Origin: Neocallimastix lanati (nom. inval.)
Lineage: Eukaryota; Neocallimastigomycota; Neocallimastigomycetes; Neocallimastigales; Neocallimastigaceae
Length of the DNA stretch: 64,000 nt
Assembly: GCA_016946835.1 (NCBI GenBank)
Contig: JACVTC010000046.1
Coordinates: 1,016,001 to 1,080,000, forward strand
Direction: 5' to 3'
Under the pieces are notes generated by a model that was not told the origin of the DNA, searched no databases, and saw only the letters and a program-made list of their open reading frames with translations. Made by a program: the position numbers and the translations under genes. Positions 1-12,493 of this stretch are shown in pieces (positions within the stretch are counted from its first letter, which is position 1; every line of letters begins with the position of its first letter).

Positions 1-125
1 AAATAATTTTTCCTATAATTAATTATTTATTAATAAAAATTTTATCTATCTTAACTATATTTTATTTATAAAATATAAATGAAAATAAATTTATATATTA
101 AATTAAAAGACAAGTCTTTTTGCAG

Positions 126-434
126 ATCATAAATTTTACCATGATAATCACTTTTTATGTTCAAGATGCAATGGAAAAATAATTAATAGTAATGAACAAC
201 AAAAAGAATTCGGTAAAATGAAAATTAATGATTCAGTATTATATTTATGTTATAATTGTGTTCAAAAAATTTCAAGAAATTCATGCTCAAGATGCGGTTC
301 ATTGATACAAAATGATCAACATTATGTTAAATCAAGAAAAGGAATATGGCATATTGGATGTTTCATTTGCTCCGTAATTATATTCAAATTCTAATAATTA
401 AATAATTTTATTTTATTTGAATTTCAATTTTTTT

Positions 435-485
<51 letters not shown>

Positions 486-666
486 TAAAACATTATAATT
501 ATAAATATAGATCTGTGAAGTATCTCTTTTAAAATTTCAGAGTTATTGTGAATATGATGGTTTATTATATTGCGTTCAACATATACCAAAAGATGTAGAA
601 ATAGTATCAAAAGAAAATTGTGATGATGATGATGATGATGATGGTGATTATGACGATTCAAATTAA
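126..666 (+). CDS. LIM-domain protein, 3' part (partial)
   Basis: Two exons are readable: 126-373, entered in phase 1 after a CAG acceptor at 123-125, and 541-666, ending in TAA. The intron 374-540 is GTAATT...TTTCAG, phase 0, and contains a long T tract. The product carries the end of one LIM domain (H-x2-C-x2-C, then CYNC) followed directly by a second (CSRCG ... WHIGCFIC ... YCVQH), so eight zinc ligands are visible across the splice. It ends in an acidic run of Asp residues. LIM domains are zinc-binding protein-protein interaction modules, often on actin-linked or signalling proteins. The 5' exons lie left of the window, so total length and family are unknown. The gene converges with the PIG-C gene. 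Confidence 0.75.
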
Positions 667-1049
667 GATGAAGAATCCAATAACAATGATAACAATAATG
701 AATTTAATAAAAATAATGGAAATACTATTAACAATGAATAAATAAATAAATAAATAAAAAATAATAAATAATAATAAAAATAATATTTCATAATTTAGTT
801 TGATTTAATTTATTATATTCATTTTTATTTTATTGTATATTATTGTACTTTATTTTGTTTAATTTATATCTTTATTTTTTAATTTAGTTTTATTAAAGGC
901 TTTTATATTAATAATTACTAAATAAACATATAAAATGATATATATATATATTTCTATGATTTTTCTATTATAATTTTTTTTTTTTTTTAAATTTAATTTT
1001 CGATAATTTTCGTTATTGATTTTTATTTACAAAAACTTTCACTATAAAT

Positions 1050-1106
<57 letters not shown>

Positions 1107-1178
1107 TATAATAATTATAATAATTTGTTGTTAGTTGTTAGTCCATATTTATAATTTTATAATTTTTAAATATATAAT
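667..1178. other. Convergent intergenic spacer
   Basis: About 510 bases between two convergent genes. It contains A/T-only low-complexity DNA and an AAT run near 1050-1105. I see no gene. Confidence 0.6.
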
Positions 1179-1319
1179 TTATTTAAACATACTTTTAGCT
1201 TCATCCCACGGTCCATTGATTTGGCTATTAATAAAAATAATTAAAATAAAAATTATTTTTATAAAAAATAAAAATATTAATATTTGAATATTATAAGAAA
1301 AATAATATTAATAATAACG

Positions 1320-1352
<33 letters not shown>

Positions 1353-1447
1353 GTAGTAGTAGTAGTAATATATAATATAATAATAATAATGTGTATATTA
1401 ATAAAATGATATTTGAATTGATTCGTATTACTAAAATAATTATTTGT

Positions 1448-1533
<86 letters not shown>

Positions 1534-3204
1534 TTTTTACTTCTTGTATTTCTGAACACTAATTAACCATACTGGACATATAAAATTAACAAAAAAAACA
1601 ACAGAGCAAAACGTAATTATAACAACTTTTGATATTGGTATAAATAATAAAACAGCAATTATAGTAAATACAACAGTACTGATTAAGAAATACGTTAATG
1701 ATACTTTCTATATTACCATTTAATAAATATTTATTTAATTTAAATATATATTAAATAATAATTAATAATTTGTATAATTTTGTTTAGTTCTATATTTTTT
1801 TATTTTTTCTTTTATTTTTTTTTTTTTTTTTTTATAAATAATCTAATTTCTTATAACAATACAAACTTTAAGAAATCTTAAAAAAAATGGTAATAGTGCA
1901 AACCATTCCACAGCGAAAGCCAATAAACCGAATACACTCTTATTTGATGATAATCTTGATGCTAATAAGACAGATGCGAATATAGCTAAGTTTATTGATA
2001 AGGAATCGGGGAATCTATCGATAAAATAGCCATATATATATATATTATTTTATTTTATTCTATTTTATTTTACTTATTATTACCAACAATTATTTATTTA
2101 TATTAACTTTTATATTTATGGGTTGAGTTACAATAATACAAACCTTATATTCTTTGTAATTTTACCTCCATAATCATGTAATATAACATTTCCTATAAAG
2201 AAAATAACAGTTAATGCATATATAGTATCACTACTTGTTTCTTCTGTTAATGTTTTTAATATTGGTGAAAAACTTAATAAAATAGCAAAAAGTAAAATTC
2301 CTGTTTTTATCATTCCAAGTCCTTTTTTCATTATACAAAAGCATTTATATTAAACAATTAAGATTTGTAATATTATTATTATAAACCAATTATTATAATT
2401 GTTTTTTGTTTATATTGCATATATATATATATATATAACATACTATTAACAATAAATCTTGGGTCAATATCTTTCATTTTTGAAGACCATATTAAAAATA
2501 AAATTACCAATAAAGTTGTACTTGAGAAAATTAGTGTATTTTCTGTAATATTTTTGTTGTATAAATGAATAAAAATTCCTATAAATATTAACATTGAACT
2601 AAAATGTTGTGATACAACACTTGTTTCCCTGACCAAAGTCCAATATTTATAAGTATGAACATTAACTTTTTTTTTTAAGTTAAAAAAAAAAAAAAAAAAA
2701 AAAAAACATTTGAAATCCATTTAATAATTGAAAAAAAAAAAAGAACATATGAAATCCATTTAATAATTAAAAAAAAAAAGAATATTTGAAATCCATTTAA
2801 TAAAGAAGAAATATATATATTCAATTATTTAATAAAAAAAAAATTACCATTTTTCTGTAATTCTTCTAAAAATGTTTCATCAACATAATTATCAGGATAA
2901 TCTTGTTGTATATATAATAATTTTTGCCATCTTGCCTTTGCTGGACCAATATTTGTTGTATTCTTAAAATAAAAATATTTTTATAATATAATAATTATTT
3001 TGTTTAAAATTATAATTATGAAATTATTATATAAAAAATATATATATATATATAAAAGGAAATATATATAATAAAATAAAATGATTTAGAATTTAATTAT
3101 ACAATTTTTTTTATTCCACATATAGCGCAAGCAGTTTCATTATCATGAAATCGTCTTCCACAATTTGGACAATAATTAAATTCTTTTAATCTTGTTGAAT
3201 CCAT
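1179..3204 (-). CDS. GPI2: PIG-C / GPI2, GPI-GlcNAc transferase subunit
   Basis: Subunit of the complex that moves GlcNAc from UDP-GlcNAc to phosphatidylinositol, the first step of GPI-anchor synthesis, at the ER membrane. Seven exons on the minus strand: 3103-3204, 2848-2962, 2444-2665, 2144-2321, 1867-2014, 1541-1707 and 1179-1224. All junctions are GT-AG and keep frame, giving 325 residues, slightly longer than the human protein. Diagnostic stretches are WQKLLY, YPDNYVDETFLEEL, FSPILKTLTE, SSDTIYAL, NLAIFASVLLASRL and the C-terminal NGPWDEA. Multiple hydrophobic segments fit a polytopic membrane protein. Exon 1 encodes a zinc ribbon (CPNCG ... CAICG) not expected in this family. It is assigned because exon 2 has no start codon of its own and the phases match. 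Alternatively exon 1 could be a separate 35-residue ORF (stop 3097-3099). Confidence 0.88.
1451..1530. repeat. AAT microsatellite inside PIG-C intron 6
   Basis: About 80 bases of uninterrupted AAT in the last intron of the PIG-C gene (1225-1540). Confidence 0.9.
2707..2803. repeat. Three tandem ~46-bp units in PIG-C intron
   Basis: The motif gaaatccatttaata occurs three times at regular spacing, separated by A tracts. These copies make up most of the intron between exons 2 and 3 of PIG-C (2666-2847). Confidence 0.8.
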
Positions 3205-3355
3205 GTATTATGATTACAATCATATCTATTATATTAATTTAGATAATATATATATTGTTATATTATTATACTTTTAATGTAATATAACTATTTTAAATTT
3301 TCTTTAATTAATTAAATTTTATCAAAATTGGAATTGATATTTCTATAATTTTTAT

Positions 3356-3393
<38 letters not shown>

Positions 3394-3822
3394 TATATAT
3401 ATTATTCGTTTCAATTTCTACTTTTTTCTTTTGTTTTAATTTTATAATTATATTATTTAGGTTTCTCTAATTTTTATATTATATTATATGTTGTATTATT
3501 TATTTATTTTTATTTATTTATCTATGTATTCTATGTATTTATTTAAATACATATCTATATATTATAATTTTATATTTTTATATAAATTACATTGATTTAT
3601 TTTATGTATATCAAATTTCAAAAAATAATTTAATTATAATATTATATTAAATAGTTAATAAAAAAAAAAAAAAAAAAAAAAAAATAAAAATTAAGAGGGA
3701 AAAAAAAAAAAATAGATATGAATAAAAAGTATAAATGTTTTTTTTTTTTTTTTTTTTTTTTTTATTTTTTATTCAGTTAACATAATAGAATTTTTTTTCT
3801 TTATATAACCTTAGAATGATTC

Positions 3823-3862
<40 letters not shown>

Positions 3863-4100
3863 ATTTGAAAAAAAAAGTTAGCAAGAGAAAATATACCAAA
3901 AGTTATTTATCCTTATTAGTACATTTTCTCTTGATATTTAAATAATAAATTTTTTATATTTGACTTCAGTGCTATTGATTTTAATAAAAGCATTTTTAGG
4001 TATATATATACATATATATTTACTTATAGAATATTAAATATTAAATTTTAGACCTTCAAACAAAATAATTTTTATAAATTTTTATATACTATTACAATAA
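3205..4100. other. Low-complexity intergenic DNA
   Basis: Upstream of PIG-C. Contains several A and T tracts longer than 20 bases and AT-alternating runs. No gene seen. Confidence 0.6.
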
Positions 4101-4356
4101 TTTTTTTTTTTTTTTTATATATAGCACCGATTATTGCAATTTTAATCTTTATTTATTTATTCATTTATTAATTACATGAATATTTTTTATTTAAAAAAAA
4201 AAAAAAAAAACATGATTAATAAATAATAAATATTATTTACCAATAATAACATAATAATATTTAAAATAGTAAAAATAAAAAGTAATATTCAAAATTCAGT
4301 GTATGAATAAATTCAGAAAAAAGTTTATATGCAACAAACTTCACCTATTACTATAA
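4101..4356 (-). mobile_element. Degraded 3' end of family A non-LTR element
   Basis: Starts with a T tract (the inverted poly-A tail). The order of features then matches the family A 3' ends at 32629 and 36432: an attattgca block, taatctttatttatttattc, and aataaattcagaaaaaagtt followed by tgcaac. Many substitutions show it is old. No coding sequence remains. Confidence 0.7.
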
Positions 4357-5340
4357 AGCAGTTATGCATCTCTACTCATTCACATTTCATATCAGTATCC
4401 ATTTAATATTAATATTAATAATATTATTATTATATATCTTTACAATTAATTTTATTCTTTAATAATTATTCTTACAATAACTATTTTTACAATATATATT
4501 TATTTCCATTACCTATTTTTTCAATATATGTATATATATTCAATAATAAATTTTCATTTACCACAAAATCTTTTTTAAATATTAATCCATTTATTTTTAT
4601 TTATTTTATAAATTTATTTTTATTGTTTTTATCTTTTATTATCTTTGTTATTAATTCCCTTTAATATTCATTAATTAATAACATTTTTTATACCTTAAAA
4701 AATAAAAAAAAATAATGAATATGAAAGGTATAAAATATATTATAAAAAAAAAGTATATAAAAAAATAAATTAAAAAAAAAAAAAAAATTAATAAATAAAT
4801 GAATTAAAATTTAAAACAAAATTTTTAAATAATTAAAAAATGGATAATAACATAAATTTTAATTTATAAATTATGTTTATTTTATTATTTTAATTCATAA
4901 CTTCTTATTTCTGTTACTTATTTTTTTTTTTTTTTTTTTTTTTTTTTGTTTTTGTTTTTGTTTTTGTTTTTTGTTTTTTTTTTATTTTTTTGTTTTTTTT
5001 TAGCTTTTTTTTTTTTTTATTTTAATTTCTATTCTTTATAATAATTATATATATATATTTTTTATGAATTTTTAAAAGTTTGATTTTTTTCTTTTAAAAT
5101 TTTGTTTTATATTCTTTTTTTTTTTTTTTTTTTTTATAATTATTATAAAATTTTCATTTTGTTTTTCTATATTATTTATTTATCTTTAATTGCTGTTTTA
5201 AATTTTTTCCTTTTATTAAATAATTTATGATTTTTTTTAAATATGTGAGATTAATTATGGTTTTAATTATTATTGTTATTTATGAGTAAATTAATTGTAT
5301 AAATTATATATAAGAATTATAAATGATTATTTTATTTTCT
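4357..5340. other. Low-complexity spacer downstream of the cyclin gene
   Basis: A/T tracts only, including a TTTTTG-type run near 4940-5000. This would include the cyclin 3' UTR. No gene seen. Confidence 0.55.
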
Positions 5341-8021
5341 TTAAACATTGGTATTATAATTATTTATTTTATTATTCATATTATTGTTCATCATCGGAAA
5401 TAACTTTCCATTAGATTTTCCTGGATATTTAATATCCGATATATCCATATTCATATTTTTAGTTCCCATTCTATTCATATTAATAATATTTATTTTTTTT
5501 ATATCATCAATTAAATTATCATTTGAACTAACATTTCTTATTGAATTCATTATGCCCATCCTTCCTAAACTATTTCTTTGGTTTCTATGGTTAATATTAT
5601 TTATATTATTCATATTATTTATGTTATTCATATTATTTATCGAATTCATTCCATTTATATTATTAATGGTACTTATTTGATTTATGGTATTCATACTATT
5701 TATATTTCCTAAATTAATTATATTATTTACTGAACCTATCCATTGATTATTGTTTATTGAGTTATATGAAGAAGTAAATGGTAAGCCTTGATTTGAAGAT
5801 GGTAGAGTATTATTATTAACCATCATTGATGGTGGTGATAATATAGTTTCTTTCGGTGGAGTTGGCATAGAATTATTTGAAACATACTCATTATCCAATT
5901 GCTCCATTTCTGTAGATACACTATCCCTTGGAGAAGCAGTTGTAGTTGTAGTTGATGTTGTTATTATTGTAAAAGTTGTAGTCAAATGCTTATTATTTTT
6001 ACTATTTTTTGGATCAGAACTATCAGTTGCTGATGATGAATTTGACGTTGTTGTCAGTATTTGAATTGATGTTGATGATGGTAGTGGACCTGATAATAAT
6101 GAATTTGAATCAAAATTTTGAGTAGCTAAATTTTTAAATTTTGGATTGCTATTAATTTATAAGAATATTATAAATATTAATAATAATTATTTATATTTAA
6201 ATAATAATACAAAATATAATTGTATATATAATTGTATATATAAATATATGTTATAATATTGACATTAGATATATATATATTAAAAAAATAGTATATATTT
6301 TTATATATTTTACCTCATTATTAGTTGTTTTGCAATTACACTTGTTCTCATAAATTTAGGCAATGAATATTTTTTATATATACTTTTTGGTGGATCAATA
6401 ATTTTTTCAATCAATGATCTAACACAATCCCATAAATCATCATTTATATAGCTCTGTAATAGTAAATTTATATATATATGTTATATCAATATAAAATATA
6501 GGATTAATTATTTATTTTCAAAAAAAAGGTATTATTATAATTACTATTATCATTACTCTATATCTAATAACTTACCCATGATTTTTGATTTAATATATTA
6601 ACAGCTAATATTATACTTGATTGTGAAATAACAGATGGAGTAAATCTAATAAAATTATAATCAATCAAAGTTGTTTCCATAATATATCTTGCTAAAGCTT
6701 TAATAGCAGGTCTTGTAGTACGATCATAATTGGATAAAAGAAGTTGTAATTTTAGGAATGCTTCTGGAGTAGGATGGCCAATTGAAAAATTCATTTCTTC
6801 CAATAAACGCATTTCCATTTGAACGAATTCTGGTTCATCATAATATTTACAACAAATATATTTCATTTGATTTAATGATGGTATTTTTCCATGTGCTTCT
6901 TCATATTTAGCTGCTACCCATAAAGCCGTGACACCTAATAATTGAAAATCAGATTTAGGAACAATTCTTTTTGAAAGATATCTATCAATTAAATTTACAG
7001 TTAAATAAAGAGTTTCTGGTTTTAGATCATATTCAGCATGAACTTCAATTAACCATTCTATTAAAATACGACGCATATCATTTGTAATTTCATTTTGATA
7101 TGCCATATAATTAGCCTCAGGCATTGTACATAACTTATTAATTATAAAACATTATAAAATTATTTTTTTTATTAAAATTAGTATAGTGGCATTTATAAAA
7201 ATTTTTATTATAATACATTTATGTATAAAGTATGTATTGTTTCATAATTTTTTAATTACCTCTTGATTCTTTAAATACTCCAAAATATCTTCAGCATATT
7301 CATCAACGTTAACTAATTCATTATCATCATCAACAACAAATGGTCCCCATGTTTGTTGTTGTTGATGCTTATGTTGCTGAATCTGTGGATGAAGATGAGC
7401 TGGTTGTGAATGAATTTTAAATTTTTTTTGAATTTGAGCTGGAGGCATTTGTTTCAGTATATAATGTTGTTGCTGGGTTTCAATTTGACAATTTACATTA
7501 GGAACTATTGATGAAGTGTTCATTAGCATTTCATTATTATTTGTTTGATTATTAGAATTAAATACTGGTAAAGGTATAACGGAATCCTGATCTGGTGAAG
7601 GTGTGATTGTTGAAAATCCATTATTTTGATGGATATTAGATTGTTGAGATATTTGTCTTCTCGCCTGTCCAAATGAAGATTGATTAGACGTAGATAATAT
7701 TGGAAATGTCGTTGATGAAGAAGGAGTAATTTTATTTGAAATAACATAAGACTGACCATTTCTATTTAAATTATTATAAGCATTTTGTTGTTTGTAGTGT
7801 AATTGTTGCTTTTGTTGTAACTGAGCATTTGCATTCATACATATCGTTTGTTGCTGTTGATAATTAATATTTAATTGAGGACAAGAAGAGGAATATTGAT
7901 TTGGTATATTAGCATACTCATTTCCTTTTGATTGTTGTGGATTAATATATGACAATTGATTTTGGTTGGTTGTAGTATTTGTAAAATCATTACATGAATA
8001 TAAAGTTCTTTGGTATGCCAT
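5341..8021 (-). CDS. Mitotic-type (A/B family) cyclin with long Asn/Gln-rich tails
   Basis: Four exons: 7260-8021, 6576-7133, 6314-6453 and 5341-6148, all GT-AG and in frame, 755 residues. The start is ATG at 8021. Residues 1 to about 235 are Gln/Asn-rich. The cyclin fold follows from about residue 240: YAEDILEYLKNQE, then MRRILIEWLIEVH, LYLTVNLIDRYLS, LLGVTALWVAAKYEE and HPTPEAFL, with a second cyclin repeat through TPSVISQSSIILAV. The last ~270 residues are Asn/Met/Ser/Thr-rich with no known domain. Cyclins of this type bind and activate Cdk1 to drive mitosis. I did not find a clear destruction box (RxxLxxI/V) in the N-terminal tail. The exact subclass (B versus a fungal CLB-3-like type) is undecided. 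Confidence 0.85.
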
Positions 8022-10091
8022 GTTGTTATTTTATCAAAATAAACCTCTAATTAATATTTGATATATATGTATTTTTGAAAAATGTATTATTATATTTATT
8101 AAAAAATTATTTGTATAAAATATTTTGCAACAAGAAAATAAAAAAAATTTAAACCTTTAATTTTGCAAATAAACTAACGAAAAAGAAAAGAAAATGAATA
8201 ATATAAAACTAATTTTGCTTGAAAAAATAATATTAGCTTATTATTTCTTTTCTTAAATAATATTATGTAAATTAACGTAGTATAAAAGAAAAAAATACTT
8301 ATATATAGTTCAAATAATTTTATTAATAAATAGTAGATAAATTATAATTTATCTTTTTTTTTTTTATTTTATTTTATTTTATTTTATTTTTTTTTATTTC
8401 GAATATTATACTTTATATTGAATATTATTTAATTTATTGGAATTCTTTATTATCCTGGTATTTTTTATATATTTATTTAATTTTTTTTAATTTAAATATT
8501 TTAAATATAATGAATTTAACTAATATTATATTTTTATGTTGTTATCTTTATATAGAAATAAAAATATTTAATATGTTTTTGAATAATTTCCTAATATTTA
8601 ATTAAAATATATGATATGTTATAATGCAAAATTCATAATTATTCAAAAACTTTTATATTTTCATTTCTTTATTATATTTTTATTTTCTTTTAAATGTAAT
8701 GTTTGTTTTTATTTTTATATTTCAATACTATATACAAATATTAATGAAATTGCTTTTAAGAAAAGAAAATAAATTATACAATAATAAAAATAATGAAATG
8801 AAAATAAAATAAGAAAAATAAAATAAAATAAAATAAAAAAAAAAATAAGACGAAATATAATATTTAAAAATAAATTATAATTCAGTATTAATATAAATTT
8901 TTTTTTTTTATTTTTATTATTATTAAATATTTAATTTCTATTTAAATTAAATATAAAATCAATATAACAAATTTGAAATTTTTAATATATTATATTAAAA
9001 AAAGTGTATTTTTTTTTTTTTTTTTTTTTTTTTGAAATTTGAAAATTATTATAATTACTTTAAAAGATAAAATCATTATATATTAATTAATATATAATAA
9101 AATAAATAAGATTTTTTATATGAACCTTTAAATGAATATTCAATAAATAAAGCAATTAAATTTTTTATAGTATAATCGTTATTTTAATAATAAAAAAAAT
9201 TATTTAGTAAAATAATAATAATTTTAATTATAAATAAATAAATAAAATTATTATTATTTTACTAATTATATATAAAATAATTTATATAATATTTATTTTC
9301 CTTTATTTTTTTTCTTAATAATTTTTTTATTTTATTTTTATCTTTTAATTATATTTTTACTTAAATATTAATATCAATATAATATTTTAATTTTAATTAA
9401 TTATTAATTTTAATTATTTTTAATTAATGCTAATATATATAATATAATGTTTATAGCTTTTTAAAATGTTTAAACATTTATATAATTTTTTTTTAAACTT
9501 TTTTTTTAAATATTTCTAAAAGTTATTGTTATATGACTTTGAATAAGGTCATATAATTTATTTCAATATTATTATAAATAATAAAATTAAATAGTTGTAA
9601 ATTAAAATATTTTAAATATAAATATAAATATATATTTAAAAATAAATAATGAAGTATATATAATTTTATATATGATATAATTTATCATAGAGTTATTAGA
9701 ATTTTTACAATTGTCAATATCATGTTAAAATAATAGTATAAAGTACAGTTTAATCATAAAATAATTTTAACATTATTATTGTTACTATGTTATAATAAAT
9801 ATATTAATAATATCTATTCCACTATTCCAATACATTATATATTTATATTTAATATTACACCTTTCATTTATACCTTTAAAATTTTTATTTTATTATATGA
9901 ATATTAGTTACTATATAAATTCAATATTCTATATAAATAGAATAATACCATAAATAAAAAAATTATTTTAAAAAATCAAGAAAAATATTATTCATTTAAT
10001 TTTTTAATAAAAAAAATAAAGAAAAAAAAAAAGAAAAAATTATTATAAATTATTTTATTTTTAAGTTTTTTTATTTTTAAATTATTTTAGT
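8022..10091. other. Gene-free AT-rich DNA upstream of cyclin
   Basis: Low-complexity A/T DNA with short TTTTA and AAATA runs and homopolymer tracts. It must hold the cyclin promoter near 8022, but no motif stands out. Confidence 0.55.
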
Positions 10092-10640
10092 TTATTTTAT
10101 TTTATTTTATATTACTTTACTATTTATTTTATTTTATTTTATTTTATTTTATTTTATTTTATTTTATTTTATTTTATTTTATTTTATTTTATTTTATTTT
10201 ATTTTATTTTATTTTATTTTATTTTATTTTATTTTATTTTATTTTATTTTATTTTATTTTATTTTATTTTATTTTATTTTATTTTATTTTATTTTATTTT
10301 ATTTTATTTTATTTTATTTTATTTATTTTATTTTATTTTATTTATTTTATTTTATTTTATTTTTATTTTTATTTTTATTTTATTTTATTATATTTTATTT
10401 AATCTGTATTTATTTAATATTTTATTTATTTTATTTTATTTATTTTATTTTATTTTAATTTATTTTATTTTACTTTATATTATATTATTTTATTTCATTT
10501 CATTTTATTTTATTTTATTTTATTTTATTTTATTCAATCTGTACTTATATTTATGTTTCTACTATTTATTTTATTTTATTTTATTTTATTTTATTTTATT
10601 TTATTTTATTCAATCTGTACTTTATTTTTAATATTCTACT
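10092..10640. repeat. TTTTA satellite with interspersed non-repeat blocks
   Basis: Roughly 450 bases of near-perfect TTTTA pentamers. Towards the right end the array is broken by a recurring spacer containing aatctgta and ctactattta (near 10402, 10537 and 10613), giving a second-order repeat. Confidence 0.9.
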
Positions 10641-11346
10641 ATTTATTTTATTTTACTTTTATTAATACTTTACATGTTTTATATTTAATTTAATTTATTT
10701 TATTTTTAAATTATAATCATATTTAATAATTATTAAAATCTAAACTAATTCATATAGAATATGTAAATATTTATATATATTATCAATAAAAGTAATTTTT
10801 ATTTAATAGTTATTAATACTATAAATAAAATTAAATATAAAATTTTATGAAGTAACTTAATTTTTTAATTTTTAATATTTTAAAAACAATTTAAACTCTC
10901 ATTTCTAAATTTTCTTAATTAAAAATAAAATTACTTAAAAAGAATATATTTAAAGATTATGATGATTCATTTATAAAATTTTAATTTATATATAAAAGGA
11001 ATAAACATTAAAAAACTTCATTTAGTAATAACGTGAAAATAAAATAATTTAAAAAAACGATTATTCTACTTCATCTTAATTTATATTAATAAATATTATT
11101 TATTATGAGGATTAAAATTAGGTTATTTTTATATTCATTGTTTTATTTTTGATCATTATTATCTTTATTGTTATTTGGTTTTATAATTATTTATTATTAT
11201 TTTTTTATTTATAAATTATTTAATATATATATATTATTTATTTACCAAAAAAACTTCATTATAAATTTTCATAATTTTTATATTCATTTTCGGAAAAGAT
11301 AAAAATTTTCGAATATATCTTTACAAAATATATATTTATATAATAA
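10641..11346. other. AT-rich intergenic DNA
   Basis: No gene or clear repeat seen. Confidence 0.5.
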
Positions 11347-11394
11347 ATATTATTTCATAATAATATATAGTCATATATTATTATGAAATAATAT
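11347..11394. repeat. Perfect 22-bp palindrome with 4-base loop
   Basis: Arms 11347-11368 and 11373-11394 are exact reverse complements around agtc. It may be a cruciform or hairpin, or chance in AT DNA, although exact 22-bp arms are long. Confidence 0.8.
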
Positions 11395-11674
11395 ATGATT
11401 TTATTGAGCATTAATTACTAAAATAAATATATAATATACATTTTATTATTATTATTATTATTATTTTATTTTATTTTATTTAAATGTATTATATGTTAAT
11501 TTATTTAGTTAGCTATACATTTATTATACCCATTTTATATAATTTATAATACTAATATAAATTTTTATAAAAGATAAACATATAAAATTTAAATTTTTTA
11601 ATTCATTTCTTTTTATATAATAATTATTATAAGTTAAAAAATTAATTTATGATTAATTAGATTAATAAGATGAA

Positions 11675-11989
11675 AAATTAAAAATTAAAAATTAAATAAC
11701 AGTGATGACTTTTTAAGTACATATTCTTGTGACGTTTTTTATGGACTTTAATATTTAGTATATTTTTTCATAAATATTATATTTAAATATAATAAAAAGT
11801 TGAGTTAAAAGGTCATTTGTTTCATTAAGAAAATTTAAAAATTAAAAATTAAATAACAGTGATGACTTTTTAAGTACATATTCTTATGACGTTTTTATAT
11901 GGACTTTAATATTTAGTATATTTTTTTTATAAATATTTTATTTAAACATAATTAAAAGTTAAAGGTCATTTGTTTCATTAAGAAAATTT
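11675..11989. repeat. Tandem duplication, period ~157 bp
   Basis: Two adjacent copies (about 11675-11831 and 11832-11989) share aacagtgatgactttttaag, a cgttttt-tatggactttaat block and aaggtcatttgtttcattaa. They differ by a few substitutions and indels. No ORF. Confidence 0.9.
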
Positions 11990-12301
11990 AAAGTCAAAAA
12001 AATAAAAATATAAAAAAAAAAAGTAATAAAAAAAAAAAAAATTATTACAATATTTTTTATTTCATAATTAATATTAAATTACATTTTAAAAGTTTAAAAC
12101 TTAAATCTATTCAAAAAAAATATTAACATACATTATAAATTCACTTATTTAATATAATAAAAATAACTAATTAAACTCAACTAAATTTTAATTTTATTAG
12201 AAATACAAAAATAAAAATATAATAACTTTAATTTATTTAAAAAAGCTTAAATTCAAATTTATTTATATAGAAAAACGGCACAAATTAACAAAAGATAAGA
12301 T

Positions 12302-12493
12302 ATGGAATATGTCCCTAAACTTAGAATGCTTGTTGCACTTTACTCTAATTTATTCAATTACATAGAATTCGCCAAAAGCAATAAAGAAGCATTTATTCTT
12401 AGCAAAACGATTCACGAATCCTATGAAGCTGCTTCAGAAAACCAGAAGAAAGATCATTCATACTTAAAATTTTTGATCGTCGATAAAATTTAA
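12302..12493 (+). CDS. Hypothetical 63-residue ORF in a less AT-rich island
   Basis: ATG at 12302, stop at 12491-12493. The protein (begins MEYVPKLRML) is soluble-looking, with no motif I recognise. Codon composition is less AT-rich than the flanks. Reading shifts by one frame just past the stop, where a further ~38 codons stay open (HFHVFPKAKIE ... LWFGDFTGNHFE). This suggests either a frameshifted older gene or an unrecognised intron. Confidence 0.35.
   Translation: MEYVPKLRMLVALYSNLFNYIEFAKSNKEAFILSKTIHESYEAASENQKKDHSYLKFLIVDKI

Noticed and set aside
413-661. Minus-strand His-rich and Lys-rich ORF
   Set aside because: It is the antisense of the LIM gene's Asp codons and of an intronic T tract.
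5384-5680. 98-residue hydrophobic plus-strand ORF
   Set aside because: Antisense shadow of the Asn-rich cyclin tail; the repeated IL/LF pattern comes from AAT/ATT codons read backwards.
7523-7759. 78-residue ORF overlapping the cyclin
   Set aside because: Off-frame shadow of the Gln-rich exon.
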